Shown one piece after another: positions 25,136 through 34,648 of a stretch of DNA of 64,000 nt; position 1 is the stretch's first letter, and each line of letters opens with the position of its first letter. A program made the translations under genes and the position numbers. Origin of the DNA: Streptomyces sp. CHD11 (GTDB lineage: Bacteria > Actinomycetota > Actinomycetes > Streptomycetales > Streptomycetaceae); NCBI RefSeq assembly GCF_018638295.1, contig NZ_JABTTS010000014.1, positions 1-64,000 on the forward strand. Direction: 5' to 3'. The notes under the pieces are model-generated. The model was not told where the DNA came from, made no database searches, and saw only the letters and a program-made list of their open reading frames with translations.

Positions 25136-27262
25136 GTGACGGCGGGCCGGCGGCAATCGGCGAAGGCGGGGCGCGGGATGAGTGCAGCGGGGTCACCCCA
25201 GACCGGCGGGGACGGACCGGCACGCGGCGCGGTGCGTCCCAGCGGCCTGCTCGACGTGCTGCGGGTGGCCTCGGTGGTCCTGGACACCGAGGGGCGGGTC
25301 GTGCTGTGGAGCCCGCAGGCCGAGGAGGTGTTCGGGTACAGCGCGCGGGAGGCGCTGGGCCAGTACGCCGCCCGGTTCATGGTGCACGAGGAACATCTGG
25401 ACCTCGTCGCAAGACTGTTCGCCGATGTCATGCGCACCGGCGTGAGCTGGGCCGGTGCCTTCCCGATCCGGCGCAAGGACGGCGACACCCGACTGGTGGA
25501 ATTCCGCAATATGCGGCTGCTGGACACCCGGGGGGACGTGTACGCGCTCGGCCTCGCGGTGGACCAGTCGACCGTGCGCCGGCTGGAGCAGGACGTGGCC
25601 CTGTCCACCCGGATCGTCGCCCAGTCCCCCATCGGCCTGGCCGTCCTCGACATCGGGCTGCGGTACGTCTCGGTGAACCCGGCACTGGAGCAGATCAACG
25701 GTATCCCGGCCGAACAGCACCTGGGCCGGACCATGCGGGAGGTGCTGCCGCAGCTGGAAGCGGACACGATCGAGACAGCCGCGCATCATGTCCTGGACAC
25801 CGGCCGCCCCGTGATCGACCGGTTCACGACCGGCCGCACCCCGGCCGATCCGGACGAGGACCACGCCTGGTCCGTCTCCCTGTACCGGCTGGAGAACTCG
25901 CTCGGGACGGTGCTGGGTGTGGCGATCTCGGTGGTGGACATCACCGAGCAGTACCGGGCGAACGCCGAGGCCGAGCGAGCGCGGCGGCGGCTCGCGGTGA
26001 TCGCCGACGCCTCGGCCCGGATCGGCACCACGCTGGACCTCCACCGTACGGCCGCCGAACTCGCCGACGTCGCCGTGCCGGAACTGGCCGACGCGGCCGC
26101 GGTGGATCTGCTGGACGCCGTGGTACGCGGCCGCCGCAGCGCCCTCGGCCCCACCGAGCCGGCGGTGATGCGGGCGCTGGCGGTGCGCTCGGTGGACACG
26201 GCCGGGGTGCTGCCGGCCGCCGACCCGCCGGGCACGGTGACCCGGTACGCGCCGGACCGGCTGGTCACCGAGTGCGTCCGCACCGGACTGCCCGTGATGG
26301 TGCCGCGGGTGAAGGACGAGGATCTCGCCCGGATCGCCCGCTCCCCGGAGGCGGCGGCCCTGCTCGCGCAGGCGGGGGTCCACTCGTACCTCGCCGTGCC
26401 GCTGATCGCGCGCGGGGAGGTGCTCGGCGCCCTCGACCTCACCCGCACCCGGACCCCCCGCGCCTTCGACGAGGACGACCTTCTGCTGGCGCGGGAGCTG
26501 GCCTCCCGGGCGGCCGTACAGATCGACAACGCCCGCTGGTACCAGAACGCCCGCGACACCGCCCTCACCCTGCAGCGCAGTCTGCTGCCGAGCCATCCGT
26601 CCATCACGGGCGGGCTCGAGGTCGCCTCCCGCTACCAGCCGGCCGGTACCACCAGCGAGGTCGGAGGTGACTGGTTCGACGTGATCCCGCTGGGGGACGA
26701 CCGGACGGCCCTCGTCGTGGGGGACGTGATGGGCAGCGGCATCCCCGCCGCGGCCACCATGGGCCGGCTGCGCACCGCGACCCACACCCTGGCCTCCCTC
26801 GGCCTGGACCCGGCCGTGCTCCTGGAACACCTGGACCGGATCACCTGCGGGCTGGACCAGGCCTTCGCCACCTGCGTCTACGCCGTCCACGATCCGCGCG
26901 AGCGTAGCTGCGTCATCGCCAACGCCGGCCATCTGCCGCCCGCCCGGGTACGGGCCGGCCACCCGCCCGTACTCCTCGATCTGCCCACCGGGGTGCCGCT
27001 GGGCGTCGGCGGGGTCGCGTTCTCCACGACCACCGTCGAGGTGGAGCCGGGCGACCGGCTGGTGTTCTACACCGACGGTCTCGTCGAGACCCGCCGGCAC
27101 CCCCTGGACGAGCGCCTCGACCGGCTGCTCACCCTGCTGGACCGGCCCGGCCACTCCCTGGAACAGGTTTGCGACCTGCTCCTGCGCACCCTGCACGAAC
27201 CCGACAACTTCGATGACGTGGCCCTGCTGATCGCCCGCGCGACGACAGCGCCGGAGGCGTGA
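25136..27262 (+). CDS. PAS-PAS-GAF SpoIIE-family protein phosphatase
   Basis: 708 residues from GTG 25136, chosen for the GAGGGGGG upstream; ATG 25178 is an alternative. PAS 1 covers about 37-150 (VVLDTEGRVVLWS), PAS 2 about 155-275 (AVLDIGLRYVSVN), GAF about 290-465 and PP2C/SpoIIE about 475-700. Metal ligands D512, D530, D647 and D693/D694 are present. The usual GDVVGHG motif reads GDVMGSG, with Ser in place of His. There is no C-terminal HATPase domain, unlike the fusion at 9808-13365, whose PAS, GAF and phosphatase regions it strongly resembles. Likely function: dephosphorylation of an STAS anti-anti-sigma factor in response to a PAS/GAF signal. Confidence 0.92.
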   Translation: MTAGRRQSAKAGRGMSAAGSPQTGGDGPARGAVRPSGLLDVLRVASVVLDTEGRVVLWSPQAEEVFGYSAREALGQYAARFMVHEEHLDLVARLFADVMRTGVSWAGAFPIRRKDGDTRLVEFRNMRLLDTRGDVYALGLAVDQSTVRRLEQDVALSTRIVAQSPIGLAVLDIGLRYVSVNPALEQINGIPAEQHLGRTMREVLPQLEADTIETAAHHVLDTGRPVIDRFTTGRTPADPDEDHAWSVSLYRLENSLGTVLGVAISVVDITEQYRANAEAERARRRLAVIADASARIGTTLDLHRTAAELADVAVPELADAAAVDLLDAVVRGRRSALGPTEPAVMRALAVRSVDTAGVLPAADPPGTVTRYAPDRLVTECVRTGLPVMVPRVKDEDLARIARSPEAAALLAQAGVHSYLAVPLIARGEVLGALDLTRTRTPRAFDEDDLLLARELASRAAVQIDNARWYQNARDTALTLQRSLLPSHPSITGGLEVASRYQPAGTTSEVGGDWFDVIPLGDDRTALVVGDVMGSGIPAAATMGRLRTATHTLASLGLDPAVLLEHLDRITCGLDQAFATCVYAVHDPRERSCVIANAGHLPPARVRAGHPPVLLDLPTGVPLGVGGVAFSTTTVEVEPGDRLVFYTDGLVETRRHPLDERLDRLLTLLDRPGHSLEQVCDLLLRTLHEPDNFDDVALLIARATTAPEA

Positions 27263-27379
27263 GCACGGGGCCTGCCCGGCGGATCGGCCGGGGACCGGGG
27301 GTTCGGCACCGCCTCCCCCGCGACGGGCGCGGTACGTACTCCCCGCCGCTGTGCCGCCGGTCTCCGGCCGCGCCGGACC

Positions 27380-28285
27380 TCACCCGTCAGAGTCCTGGGC
27401 CCCGTCGGCTGCCTCCGGCGTGATCCGCCGGGCGGGTCCGAGGTCCCGCGCGCCGGGCGCCCCGGCCGCCACGCCGATCACGACGTGCGCGTGACGTCCC
27501 TCGCAGACGGCCAGGCGCGTGCGCAGCCCGGCGGCGGTGAAGGCGTCGACGGCTGCCGGAGCCTGCCGGCCGCTGGTCTCCACCAGTACACAGCCGCCCG
27601 GGGCGAGCCATCCGGGCGCCCCGGAGGCGACCCGGCGCAGCACGTCGAGGCCGTCCGCGCCGCCGTCGAGCGCGACCCGCGGCTCGTACTCGCGGGCCTC
27701 CACAGGCAGCAGACCCATCTCGTCGCTCGGCACGTACGGCACGTTCGCCGCCAGGATGTCGACACGGCTTCGCAGCTCGCCGGGGAGCGCCTCGAACAGG
27801 TCGCCCCGGTGGACCCGCCCGCCGAGAGCCGTGACATTGCGGCGGGCGCAGCACACCGCGGCCGGGTCGATGTCGGCGGCGTGCAGCTCGGCCCCGTCGA
27901 GGCCGGCCGCCAGGGCGGCGCCCACAGCGCCGGAGCCACAGCACAGGTCCACGACGACAGCCGCGCGGGGCGCCTGCGCGAGAGCCTGTTCGACGAGGAA
28001 CTCGGTACGCCTCCGGGGCACGAAGACACCGGGTTCCACCGCGACGCGCCGGCCGTGGAACTCCGCCCAGCCGACCACGAGTTCGAGGGGCAGCCCGGCT
28101 GCCCGGCGCTCGACCATCGGGGCGATGTCCCGGGGAGCCGGCGCGGCGGCGAGGATCAGCTCGGTCTCGTCCTCGGCGAAGACGCACCCGGCGGCGCGGA
28201 GGGCCGCGACGACGGAGTCCCGGGAGGGCGGGCCGGAAACGGGCGGAGGGAGAGGTGAAGGGGACCGGTACGGCGAGTGCGGCAC
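27380..28285 (-). CDS. PrmC/HemK-like putative protein N5-glutamine methyltransferase
   Basis: 301 residues. A Rossmann methyltransferase core is clear: VVDLCCGSGAVGAAL (motif I, about 111-125), an acidic AADID (about 136-140) and a following GDLFEALP. The N-terminal part keeps the PrmC-type FHGRRVAVEPGVFVPRRRTE segment. The signature NPPY of amino-group methyltransferases reads NVPY (181-184), so the active-site Asn and Tyr remain but the first Pro is changed. It may methylate a protein Gln or another substrate and is probably not the housekeeping PrmC beside prfA. The GTG start at 28285 is accepted with moderate certainty. Confidence 0.82.
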   Translation of the reverse strand: MPHSPYRSPSPLPPPVSGPPSRDSVVAALRAAGCVFAEDETELILAAAPAPRDIAPMVERRAAGLPLELVVGWAEFHGRRVAVEPGVFVPRRRTEFLVEQALAQAPRAAVVVDLCCGSGAVGAALAAGLDGAELHAADIDPAAVCCARRNVTALGGRVHRGDLFEALPGELRSRVDILAANVPYVPSDEMGLLPVEAREYEPRVALDGGADGLDVLRRVASGAPGWLAPGGCVLVETSGRQAPAAVDAFTAAGLRTRLAVCEGRHAHVVIGVAAGAPGARDLGPARRITPEAADGAQDSDG

Positions 28286-28355
28286 GAGCCTGGAGCCTTT
28301 CGGGAGCCGAAGGGCGCCCTCGCGGTCACCTGCTGTCGGTGAACGGCTTCGCTTC

Positions 28356-28400
28356 GAGGTGAGAGCACCCGATCTGACGAACGGTGATCGGTCTCACCTC
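28356..28400. repeat. Compound inverted repeat, unknown function
   Basis: GAGGTGAGA (28356-28364) pairs with TCTCACCTC (28392-28400). Inside, CCGATC (28369-28374) pairs with GATCGG (28386-28391) around an 11-nt loop, leaving only a 4-nt one-sided bulge. It stands between the divergent PrmC-like and molybdoenzyme genes, so it is not an ordinary end-of-gene terminator. It could be a 5' leader structure. Confidence 0.6.
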
Positions 28401-28591
28401 CCTCGGCGTCCACGGCTGGGCCGGTCCTCAGCCGGGGAGCAACACTACCCGACGATCTCCGCGGTCGTACGGTGTGCCGGGACTCGGGATGCGCTGTGGG
28501 GGCGTCCGCCGGTACGCGCTGTCGGTACGGAATCCCGTACGGTTGAACTCGGAAACACTTGAGCACCAGCCGTAACGGAATCACCGATCAC

Positions 28592-29189
<598 letters not shown>

Positions 29190-29197
<8 letters not shown>

Positions 29198-30005
29198 GCG
29201 GACGACGCGGAGCAAGGCATCCGCGGACCGGACGCGGCGGAACGCACCGGAGCCGTTCGCCCCGCTGACCCGGTTCGCCGTACCCGGGCGCATCGGGGTG
29301 AGCGCACACACCGCCTCCGTGTGGCGGACGGCCACCCTGGCCGGGATCCGCCGCGAGACCCCCCGCGTGTCGACCTTCCGGTTCGCGGTGCCCGGCTGGC
29401 CGGGGCATGTCCCCGGGCAGCATCTGATGCTGCGGCTGGTCGCCGAGGACGGCTATGTGGCCCAGCGCCACTATTCGATCGCGTCCGCGCCGGACGACTC
29501 CGGAGACGGACACGTCGAGTTGACACTGGACCATGTCGAGGACGGCGAGGTCTCGGGCTGGTTCCACACGGTGGCCCGCCCCGGCGACCGCATCGAGGTC
29601 CGCGGCCCGCTCAGCGGCTTCTTCGCCTGGCCGGGCGACCGGCCCGCCCTGCTGGTGGGCGCCGGCTCCGGCGTGGTCCCGCTGATGTCCATGGTGCGGC
29701 ACCACCGGGCGCGGGGCCTGAGCGTGCCGCTGCGGCTGCTGGTGTCCGCGCGCGGTCCGGCGGAGCTGATCTACGCGCGCGAGTTCGGCGCGGAGACGAC
29801 TCCGGTGTTCACACGGAGCGCGCCGGAGGGTGAGGCCGTGGGACGTATGACGGCCGCACACCTGGCACCGGTCATGGCGGAACGGCCCGCCGGCGGGTGG
29901 GAAGCCTATGTGTGCGGCTCCAGCTCCTTCGCCGAGCACGCCTCCCGGCTGCTGGTGGCAGCCGGCCAGCCCGTGGAGCGGATCCGGATCGAGCGCTTCG
30001 GCTGA
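29190..30005 (+). CDS. Ferredoxin-reductase-type FAD/NAD(P) oxidoreductase
   Basis: 271 residues from GTG 29190. The FAD-binding barrel contains the RHYSIAS motif (RxYS, about 100-106). The NAD(P) domain begins PALLVGAGSGVVPLMSM (about 153-169) and ends in EAYVCGSSSFAEHASRLL and the C-terminal aromatic ERFG. There is no 2Fe-2S domain. Overlap with the molybdoenzyme gene makes it the probable electron donor of a two-component oxidoreductase, a pair often seen in Streptomyces. Confidence 0.9.
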
Positions 30006-30029
30006 CCCTGCGGCCGGGCGACGGGATGA

Positions 30030-30041
30030 GAAACCGCTTTC
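30030..30041. promoter_or_regulatory. LacI-like operator candidate
   Basis: GAAACCGCTTTC differs by one base from GAAAGCGCTTTC, a form recognised by many LacI-family sugar regulators. It lies 104 bp upstream of the acetylxylan esterase start. No LacI gene is nearby, so this is tentative. Confidence 0.4.
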
Positions 30042-30145
30042 CATCCCCTTCACCTGCTGCCTTTCCGGAACGCTCTGGAAACCCCCCGGATGATCCACGT
30101 ACGGTGTCATCGCTTCGCACTGTCTCTTCACGAAGGCGGTCCCTG

Positions 30146-31114
30146 ATGGCCCTGTTCGACCTCCCCCTCGGCAAACTGCGCGAGTACCGCAGCACGTCCA
30201 CGGCGCCCGAGGACTTCGACGCCTTCTGGTCGAGGACGCTGGACGAGGCACGTGAGTACGATCTGGACGCGCGTTTCGAACCGGTCGACACGGGACTGTC
30301 CACCGTGCAGGTGTTCGACGTGACGTTCGCGGGGTTCGGCGGCCATCCGGTCAAAGGCTGGCTGACCCTGCCCGCCGGCGCCGACACGCCACTGCCGCTG
30401 GTGGTGGAGTTCATCGGATACGGCGGAGGGCGCGGACTGCCCCACGAGCATCTGCTCTGGGCATCCACCGGCCGGGCCCACTTCGTGATGGACACCCGCG
30501 GGCAGGGCAGCGCCTGGGGCGCCGGCGGAGGCACCGCCGACCCGGTGGGCGGCGCCCCGGCCTACCCGGGCTTCATGACACGCGGCATCGACGCACCCGA
30601 GCGCTACTACTACCGCCGGGTGTTCACCGACGCCGTGCGCGCGGTGGAGGCGGCGCGGTCGCATCCGCTGACCGACGCGAGCCGTACCGTGGCCGTCGGC
30701 GCCAGCCAGGGCGGGGGCATCACCCTCGCGGTCGGCGGCCTCGTCCCGGACCTGGCCGGCATCGCGCCGGACGTGCCGTTCCTGTGCGACTTCCCGCGCG
30801 CGACGACACTCACCGACCGGCATCCCTACCGGGAGGTCGGCCTCTACCTCAAGACGCACCGGGGCCGCTTCGACGACGTCCTGCGCACCCTGTCCTACTT
30901 CGACGCCGTGCACTTCGCCGCCCGCGGCCGGGCACCGGCGCTCTTCTCGGCGGCCCTGGAGGACCAGACCTGCCCTCCCTCGACGGTGTTCGGGGCGTAC
31001 AACGCGTGGGCGCACGAGGACAAGAGCATCGAGGTGTACGACTTCAACGACCACGAAGGCGGCGGGCCGTACCACGAAGCGGCCAAGCTGCGGTGGATGC
31101 GCTCGTACATCTGA
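30146..31114 (+). CDS. axeA: CE7-family acetyl xylan esterase / cephalosporin-C deacetylase
   Basis: 322 residues, the typical length of CE7 esterases. The nucleophile is S187 in VAVGASQGGG. GYGGGRG (about 91-97) forms the oxyanion region, DTRGQG is the family RGQ motif, and the C-terminal Asp (ALEDQTCPPST) and His (DHEGGG) complete the triad. It has no signal peptide, so it acts inside the cell, removing acetyl groups from imported xylo-oligosaccharides or other small esters. ATG 30146 follows GAAGGCGGTCC. A GntR regulator gene lies downstream on the same strand. Confidence 0.9.
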   Translation: MALFDLPLGKLREYRSTSTAPEDFDAFWSRTLDEAREYDLDARFEPVDTGLSTVQVFDVTFAGFGGHPVKGWLTLPAGADTPLPLVVEFIGYGGGRGLPHEHLLWASTGRAHFVMDTRGQGSAWGAGGGTADPVGGAPAYPGFMTRGIDAPERYYYRRVFTDAVRAVEAARSHPLTDASRTVAVGASQGGGITLAVGGLVPDLAGIAPDVPFLCDFPRATTLTDRHPYREVGLYLKTHRGRFDDVLRTLSYFDAVHFAARGRAPALFSAALEDQTCPPSTVFGAYNAWAHEDKSIEVYDFNDHEGGGPYHEAAKLRWMRSYI

Positions 31115-31236
31115 CGGTCGGCGGCGGACGGTGTGCGGCCGCGCCGCGGCTCCGGCAGGGCGGTTCCAGCGGGGTGGTTCCGGCGACCGGGCAGAGCGTA
31201 CGGTTCCGGCCGATCTGGCGGCGCGCCCTTCCCTGG

Positions 31237-31248
31237 TGGTGTAGACCA
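31237..31248. promoter_or_regulatory. HutC/DasR-type GntR operator candidate
   Basis: TGGTGTAGACCA, with TGGT/ACCA arms, differs by one base from the TGGTCTAGACCA core of DasR-type sites. It lies 64 bp upstream of the GntR gene at 31313 and probably mediates its autoregulation. Confidence 0.6.
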
Positions 31249-31312
31249 ATGCTAGATGTGATGGCGCAACGAGCCCGCACGGCTACGGAACGTCACCAAC
31301 AGGAGGCGCGGC

Positions 31313-32056
31313 ATGGCCCGCACCACCCCGCACGACCATCCGCTCACCGAAGGGGAGCCCCTCTACCGGAGGATCGCGACGCAGTTGCTCGGCGAGCTGC
31401 ACGACGGAACCATCCCGCCCGGTGAACGCCTCCCTGGAGAGCGGCAGTTGGCCGAACACTTCGGGGTCAGCCGGGAGACCGTACGACAGGCGCTGCAACT
31501 GCTGCGCCGTGAGGGACTGGTCGCCACCGACCGGCGGGGCAGTCATGCCGCCCTGCCCGGCCCGCCGGTGGAGACACCGGCCTGCTCCGGCTTCCCCCTC
31601 GGCGCCGGCTCCGCCACCCATGGCACGGTGTCCAGGGCCGGTGTCGCCTGGGAGATCCCGCCGCCCGGTCACGCCGAAGCGCTGGGCCTGGCGCCCGCCC
31701 GGCCGACGCTGGTGCACCACTACTGGTCGGCGTCGGCCGACGGGCACGAATCCCGTACGGCGGTGACATCGTTTTCCGCCGTGGCGCTCGCCGAGGTCGG
31801 GGAGCTGTGCCGCTACCGCGACCGGGCCGACGGCGCGGGAGCGGCGGAGCTGCGGCGCGCCTACGACTGGATGCGCCGGGCGGGCCTCTCCCTGCATCAC
31901 CGCGACACGATCACACGCCTCGCGGGAACACCGTCGGTCCGGGTCACCCGGCGGGTGCACGACCAGTACGGCCGTCCGCTGGAGATCACCGAAGTGGTGA
32001 TGGACACTCAGCAGGACGCCCTGGTCTACGAATTCACGGTCCCCGCCACGGTCTGA
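31313..32056 (+). CDS. GntR-family transcriptional regulator, HutC subfamily
   Basis: 247 residues. The N-terminal winged helix (about 17-82) shows the classic GntR sequence IPPGERLPGERQLAEHFGVSRETVRQALQLL. The C-terminal UTRA effector domain (about 100-245) has the usual NTRVRR-like TRRVHDQYGRPLEITEVVM segment. The family binds sugars, amino acids or antibiotics as effectors. ATG 31313 follows AACAGGAGGCGCGGC. The operator-like palindrome at 31237-31248 suggests self-control. The target genes are unclear; the CE7 esterase upstream is a candidate. Confidence 0.92.
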   Translation: MARTTPHDHPLTEGEPLYRRIATQLLGELHDGTIPPGERLPGERQLAEHFGVSRETVRQALQLLRREGLVATDRRGSHAALPGPPVETPACSGFPLGAGSATHGTVSRAGVAWEIPPPGHAEALGLAPARPTLVHHYWSASADGHESRTAVTSFSAVALAEVGELCRYRDRADGAGAAELRRAYDWMRRAGLSLHHRDTITRLAGTPSVRVTRRVHDQYGRPLEITEVVMDTQQDALVYEFTVPATV

Positions 32057-32125
32057 CCATCCAGGACCGGAGACACACCGCCTCCGCGGGCAGTGGCGCC
32101 TCCCCAGTTCTTGAAGAGCCTGGAA

Positions 32126-32174
32126 GGTACCCCCAGGGCGCTGGGGGTGCCCCCGCTCGAGCGCGGCCGAGCGG
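32126..32174. repeat. Hairpin-rich interspersed-repeat-like element
   Basis: CCCCCAG (32130-32136) pairs with CTGGGGG (32141-32147), extended by GGTA/TGCC, and CCGCTCG (32153-32159) pairs with CGAGCGG (32168-32174). A further GGCACCCC at about 32198 can pair with the first stem. Such GGTACCCCC/GCTCGAGC mosaics recur between Streptomyces genes. Here the element lies between convergent genes and may terminate both. Confidence 0.55.
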
Positions 32175-32268
32175 GAAGGAGAAGCCGGGAGGGGGGAGGC
32201 ACCCCGCACACGCCGGGTCGCGCGACAGGCACGCCCAGCACCCACGCGGGGCACCAACGGGCGGCCCG

Positions 32269-33006
32269 CTACACCGTGGCCACGACCAGCCGCACCTCCG
32301 GGCTGCCGTCCGCGCGCCGGCCGAACTCGGGCAGCGGCCAGAACCCGACCCGGAACCCCACCCCCGTCAGCTCCCGCCGCATCTCCCCGAAACGCAACGA
32401 CCGGTAGTACATGACGAACGGCGGACGCCACACCACATTCCGCAGCCGCATCACCGTGTCGAAACCCAGCAGCATCCCGTACATCAGCGAGCCCGGCCGG
32501 GGCGGAGCGACGACAGGGAAGACGAAACGGCCACCGGGCCGCAGCACCGAGTGGACCTGCGCGAACAGCCCCGGCAGCTCGCGCGGCAGGAAGTGCCCGA
32601 ACGCCCCGAAGCTGACCACGAGGTCGAAGGCCGGCCCGAACGGCAGCGCCCGCGCGTCCGCCCGCACCCAGCCGACCGGCGGCCCCGAGGAGGCGGACAC
32701 CCCGGTCGGGCCGGTCCGCTCCCGCGCGACCTCCAGCATCCCCGCGCTGAAGTCCACACCCGTGACGCCTGCCTCGCACACCTGCCGCAGGACATCGACA
32801 CCCGCCCCGGTGCCGCAGCACAGATCAAGCCCCGTGCCGAACGGCCCGGCCCGGCGCAGCGCCGACGCCGTCGCCTCGAGCACCGAGTCCGGCGTACGGA
32901 ACGGGGTGTGGTCGAACTTCGGCGCGAGGAGGTCGTAACCACGCTCCACGGATGAGAGCGCCTGGACGACGAGTTCACGCAGGCGAGGACCTTCGGGGTC
33001 GAACAT
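32269..33006 (-). CDS. Class I SAM-dependent methyltransferase
   Basis: 245 residues. Motif I reads GLDLCCGTGAGVDVL (about 58-72), then VTGVDFSAGMLEVARER (post I), ARALPFGPAFDLVVSFGAFGHF (motif II/III) and VLRPGGRFVFPV. It resembles the ubiquinone/menaquinone-methyltransferase-like (Methyltransf_11/25) class. The substrate is unknown. It is transcribed alone and converges with the GntR gene across the hairpin element. The start at 33006 is consistent with family alignments. Confidence 0.85.
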   Translation of the reverse strand: MFDPEGPRLRELVVQALSSVERGYDLLAPKFDHTPFRTPDSVLEATASALRRAGPFGTGLDLCCGTGAGVDVLRQVCEAGVTGVDFSAGMLEVARERTGPTGVSASSGPPVGWVRADARALPFGPAFDLVVSFGAFGHFLPRELPGLFAQVHSVLRPGGRFVFPVVAPPRPGSLMYGMLLGFDTVMRLRNVVWRPPFVMYYRSLRFGEMRRELTGVGFRVGFWPLPEFGRRADGSPEVRLVVATV

Positions 33007-33460
33007 CGGATCAGCCTAGAGGAGCGCTCCGGGTCACGGCGGTCTTCCACACCGGGGACACCGGTGGTGCGGTTCAGCCAGCATCTGCTGTACGCCCGTG
33101 TTCGGGTGTCGGTGCCGGTTCTCCTTCGGTTCGCCGCTCCGCCCGTGTCAACGACCGGCTCACCGGCTTTCCCGCATCACCTCGTCGGCAGGGTCTCCCG
33201 CCACCCGCTGCTCAGCCCGGCCGAGTTGACCGCCGCGGCGGGACCGCGGCGCGTTCTGGGCTCCCGGGACGCTCCGGCCGGTCCGGAGACACCGCTCGGG
33301 CGGTTGCGCGAGACCCCCGTCAACACGACGTTCCTGCGCCGGACCCGGCCGGCGCCGCCGGGCGGCTGACGGTACGTCGAGGTGTGGCATCCGGGTGCTC
33401 GGGGGTGGCCCCCGGCCGGGGCAGCACGCTGTTCCGGGGGGCCCTTCCTACTTTTGCGGT
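33007..33460. other. 454-bp region without a recognised gene
   Basis: It lies between the divergent methyltransferase (start 33006) and carboxypeptidase (start 33461) genes. A plus-strand open frame at 33064-33369 has no family resemblance, a weak ribosome-binding site and shadow-like composition, so I do not call it. Promoters for both flanking genes must lie here. Confidence 0.45.
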
Positions 33461-34621
33461 ATGACTATCGGATTTGCTTCACAGGTGGCCGCACCCGCCT
33501 GCGCACTCTGCACCGCGGGCCTGCTGGTGCTGGCGCCCGCCGCGGCCACCACCGGTACGGTCCCGGAACCGGGGCCGCGGGCGACGGACGCCGCCACCTC
33601 GCCGTTGGACCGCCCCGGCACCCACGTCCGCCCGCGCCGGGGGGCGCCCGAGGTCCCCGAGCTGACCGCCCGCTCCTGGCTGATCGCCGACGCGCGCACC
33701 GGCGATGTGCTGGCGGCACACGACGCGCACCGCAGGCTTCCGCCCGCCAGCACCCTCAAGACGCTGTTCGCCCTCACCGTGCTGCCCGCCCTGCCGGCCG
33801 GCATCCGGCACCGGGTCGGCCAGAAGGAACTGGCGGACGTCGGGCCCGGCAGCAGCCTGGTCGGGGTCGCGGAGAACCGGACGTACCAGGTGGCCGACCT
33901 GTGGAACGGGGTCTTCCTCAGCTCCGGCAACGACGCCGTGCACGTACTGGCCGGGCTGACCGGCGGCTGGCGGGCCACGGCCGAGCGGATGCAGGCCAAG
34001 GCCCGCGCCCTCGGCGCCCGCGACACCCGGGTGAAGTCGCCCGACGGCTACGACGCCCCGGGCCAGGTGTCGTCCGCGTTCGACCTGGCGGTGTTCGGCC
34101 GGGCCGGGCTGCGCAACCCCGAGTTCGCGCGGTACTGCGCCCGGGAAGAGGCCCGGTTCCCCGGCCGTGACGGCGGCTCGTACCCCATCGTCAACACCAA
34201 CCGGCTGCTCACCGGAGCGGACGGTGTCGAACCGTACCGCGGCCTGATCGGGATCAAGAACGGCTACACCGGCAACGCCGGGAACACGCTCATCGCCGCC
34301 GCGCGCCGCGACGGGCGCACCCTCGTGGCGACGGTCATGAACCCCCGCTCGGACGACGGGTACGCGGTCTACGAGGAAGCGCGCTCGCTCCTGGACTGGG
34401 GATTCGGGGCGGCCGGGCGGGTCGACGCGGTGGGCTCACTGGACGCCCTGCGAGCCGGGCCGCTGCGCGGACCGGAGGCGGAGGCGGCGGTGCCGGTGGC
34501 CCGGAGGGACGACGGGCCCGGGCGGCCGGCGTCCTGGACCATCGCCGGCGCCGCCCTGCTGGGCGGGGCGGGGACGGCGCTGTTCCTGCGGCTCAGGTGG
34601 GGCCCGGTGCCGGCCGACTGA
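33461..34621 (+). CDS. D-alanyl-D-alanine carboxypeptidase (S11 family) with C-terminal anchor
   Basis: 386 residues. A signal peptide (about 1-30) leads to an S11 penicillin-binding catalytic domain. SxxK is S97-T-L-K100 (PPASTLKTLF), SGN is 155-157 (LSSGND), and the third motif is KNG 266-268 (GIKNGYTGNAG) in place of KTG, as in many Streptomyces members. A C-terminal membrane helix (about 350-375) anchors it. It would remove terminal D-Ala from peptidoglycan stem peptides outside the membrane. ATG 33461 is preferred over the longer frame from 33395, which would bury the signal peptide. Confidence 0.9.
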   Translation: MTIGFASQVAAPACALCTAGLLVLAPAAATTGTVPEPGPRATDAATSPLDRPGTHVRPRRGAPEVPELTARSWLIADARTGDVLAAHDAHRRLPPASTLKTLFALTVLPALPAGIRHRVGQKELADVGPGSSLVGVAENRTYQVADLWNGVFLSSGNDAVHVLAGLTGGWRATAERMQAKARALGARDTRVKSPDGYDAPGQVSSAFDLAVFGRAGLRNPEFARYCAREEARFPGRDGGSYPIVNTNRLLTGADGVEPYRGLIGIKNGYTGNAGNTLIAAARRDGRTLVATVMNPRSDDGYAVYEEARSLLDWGFGAAGRVDAVGSLDALRAGPLRGPEAEAAVPVARRDDGPGRPASWTIAGAALLGGAGTALFLRLRWGPVPAD

Positions 34622-34648
34622 CCGGCGGAGGGCCGGCGGAGGGCCGGC

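Noticed and set aside
33064..33369. A 101-codon plus-strand frame in the gap before the carboxypeptidase gene
   Set aside because: No resemblance to any family, no convincing ribosome-binding site and shadow-like composition.
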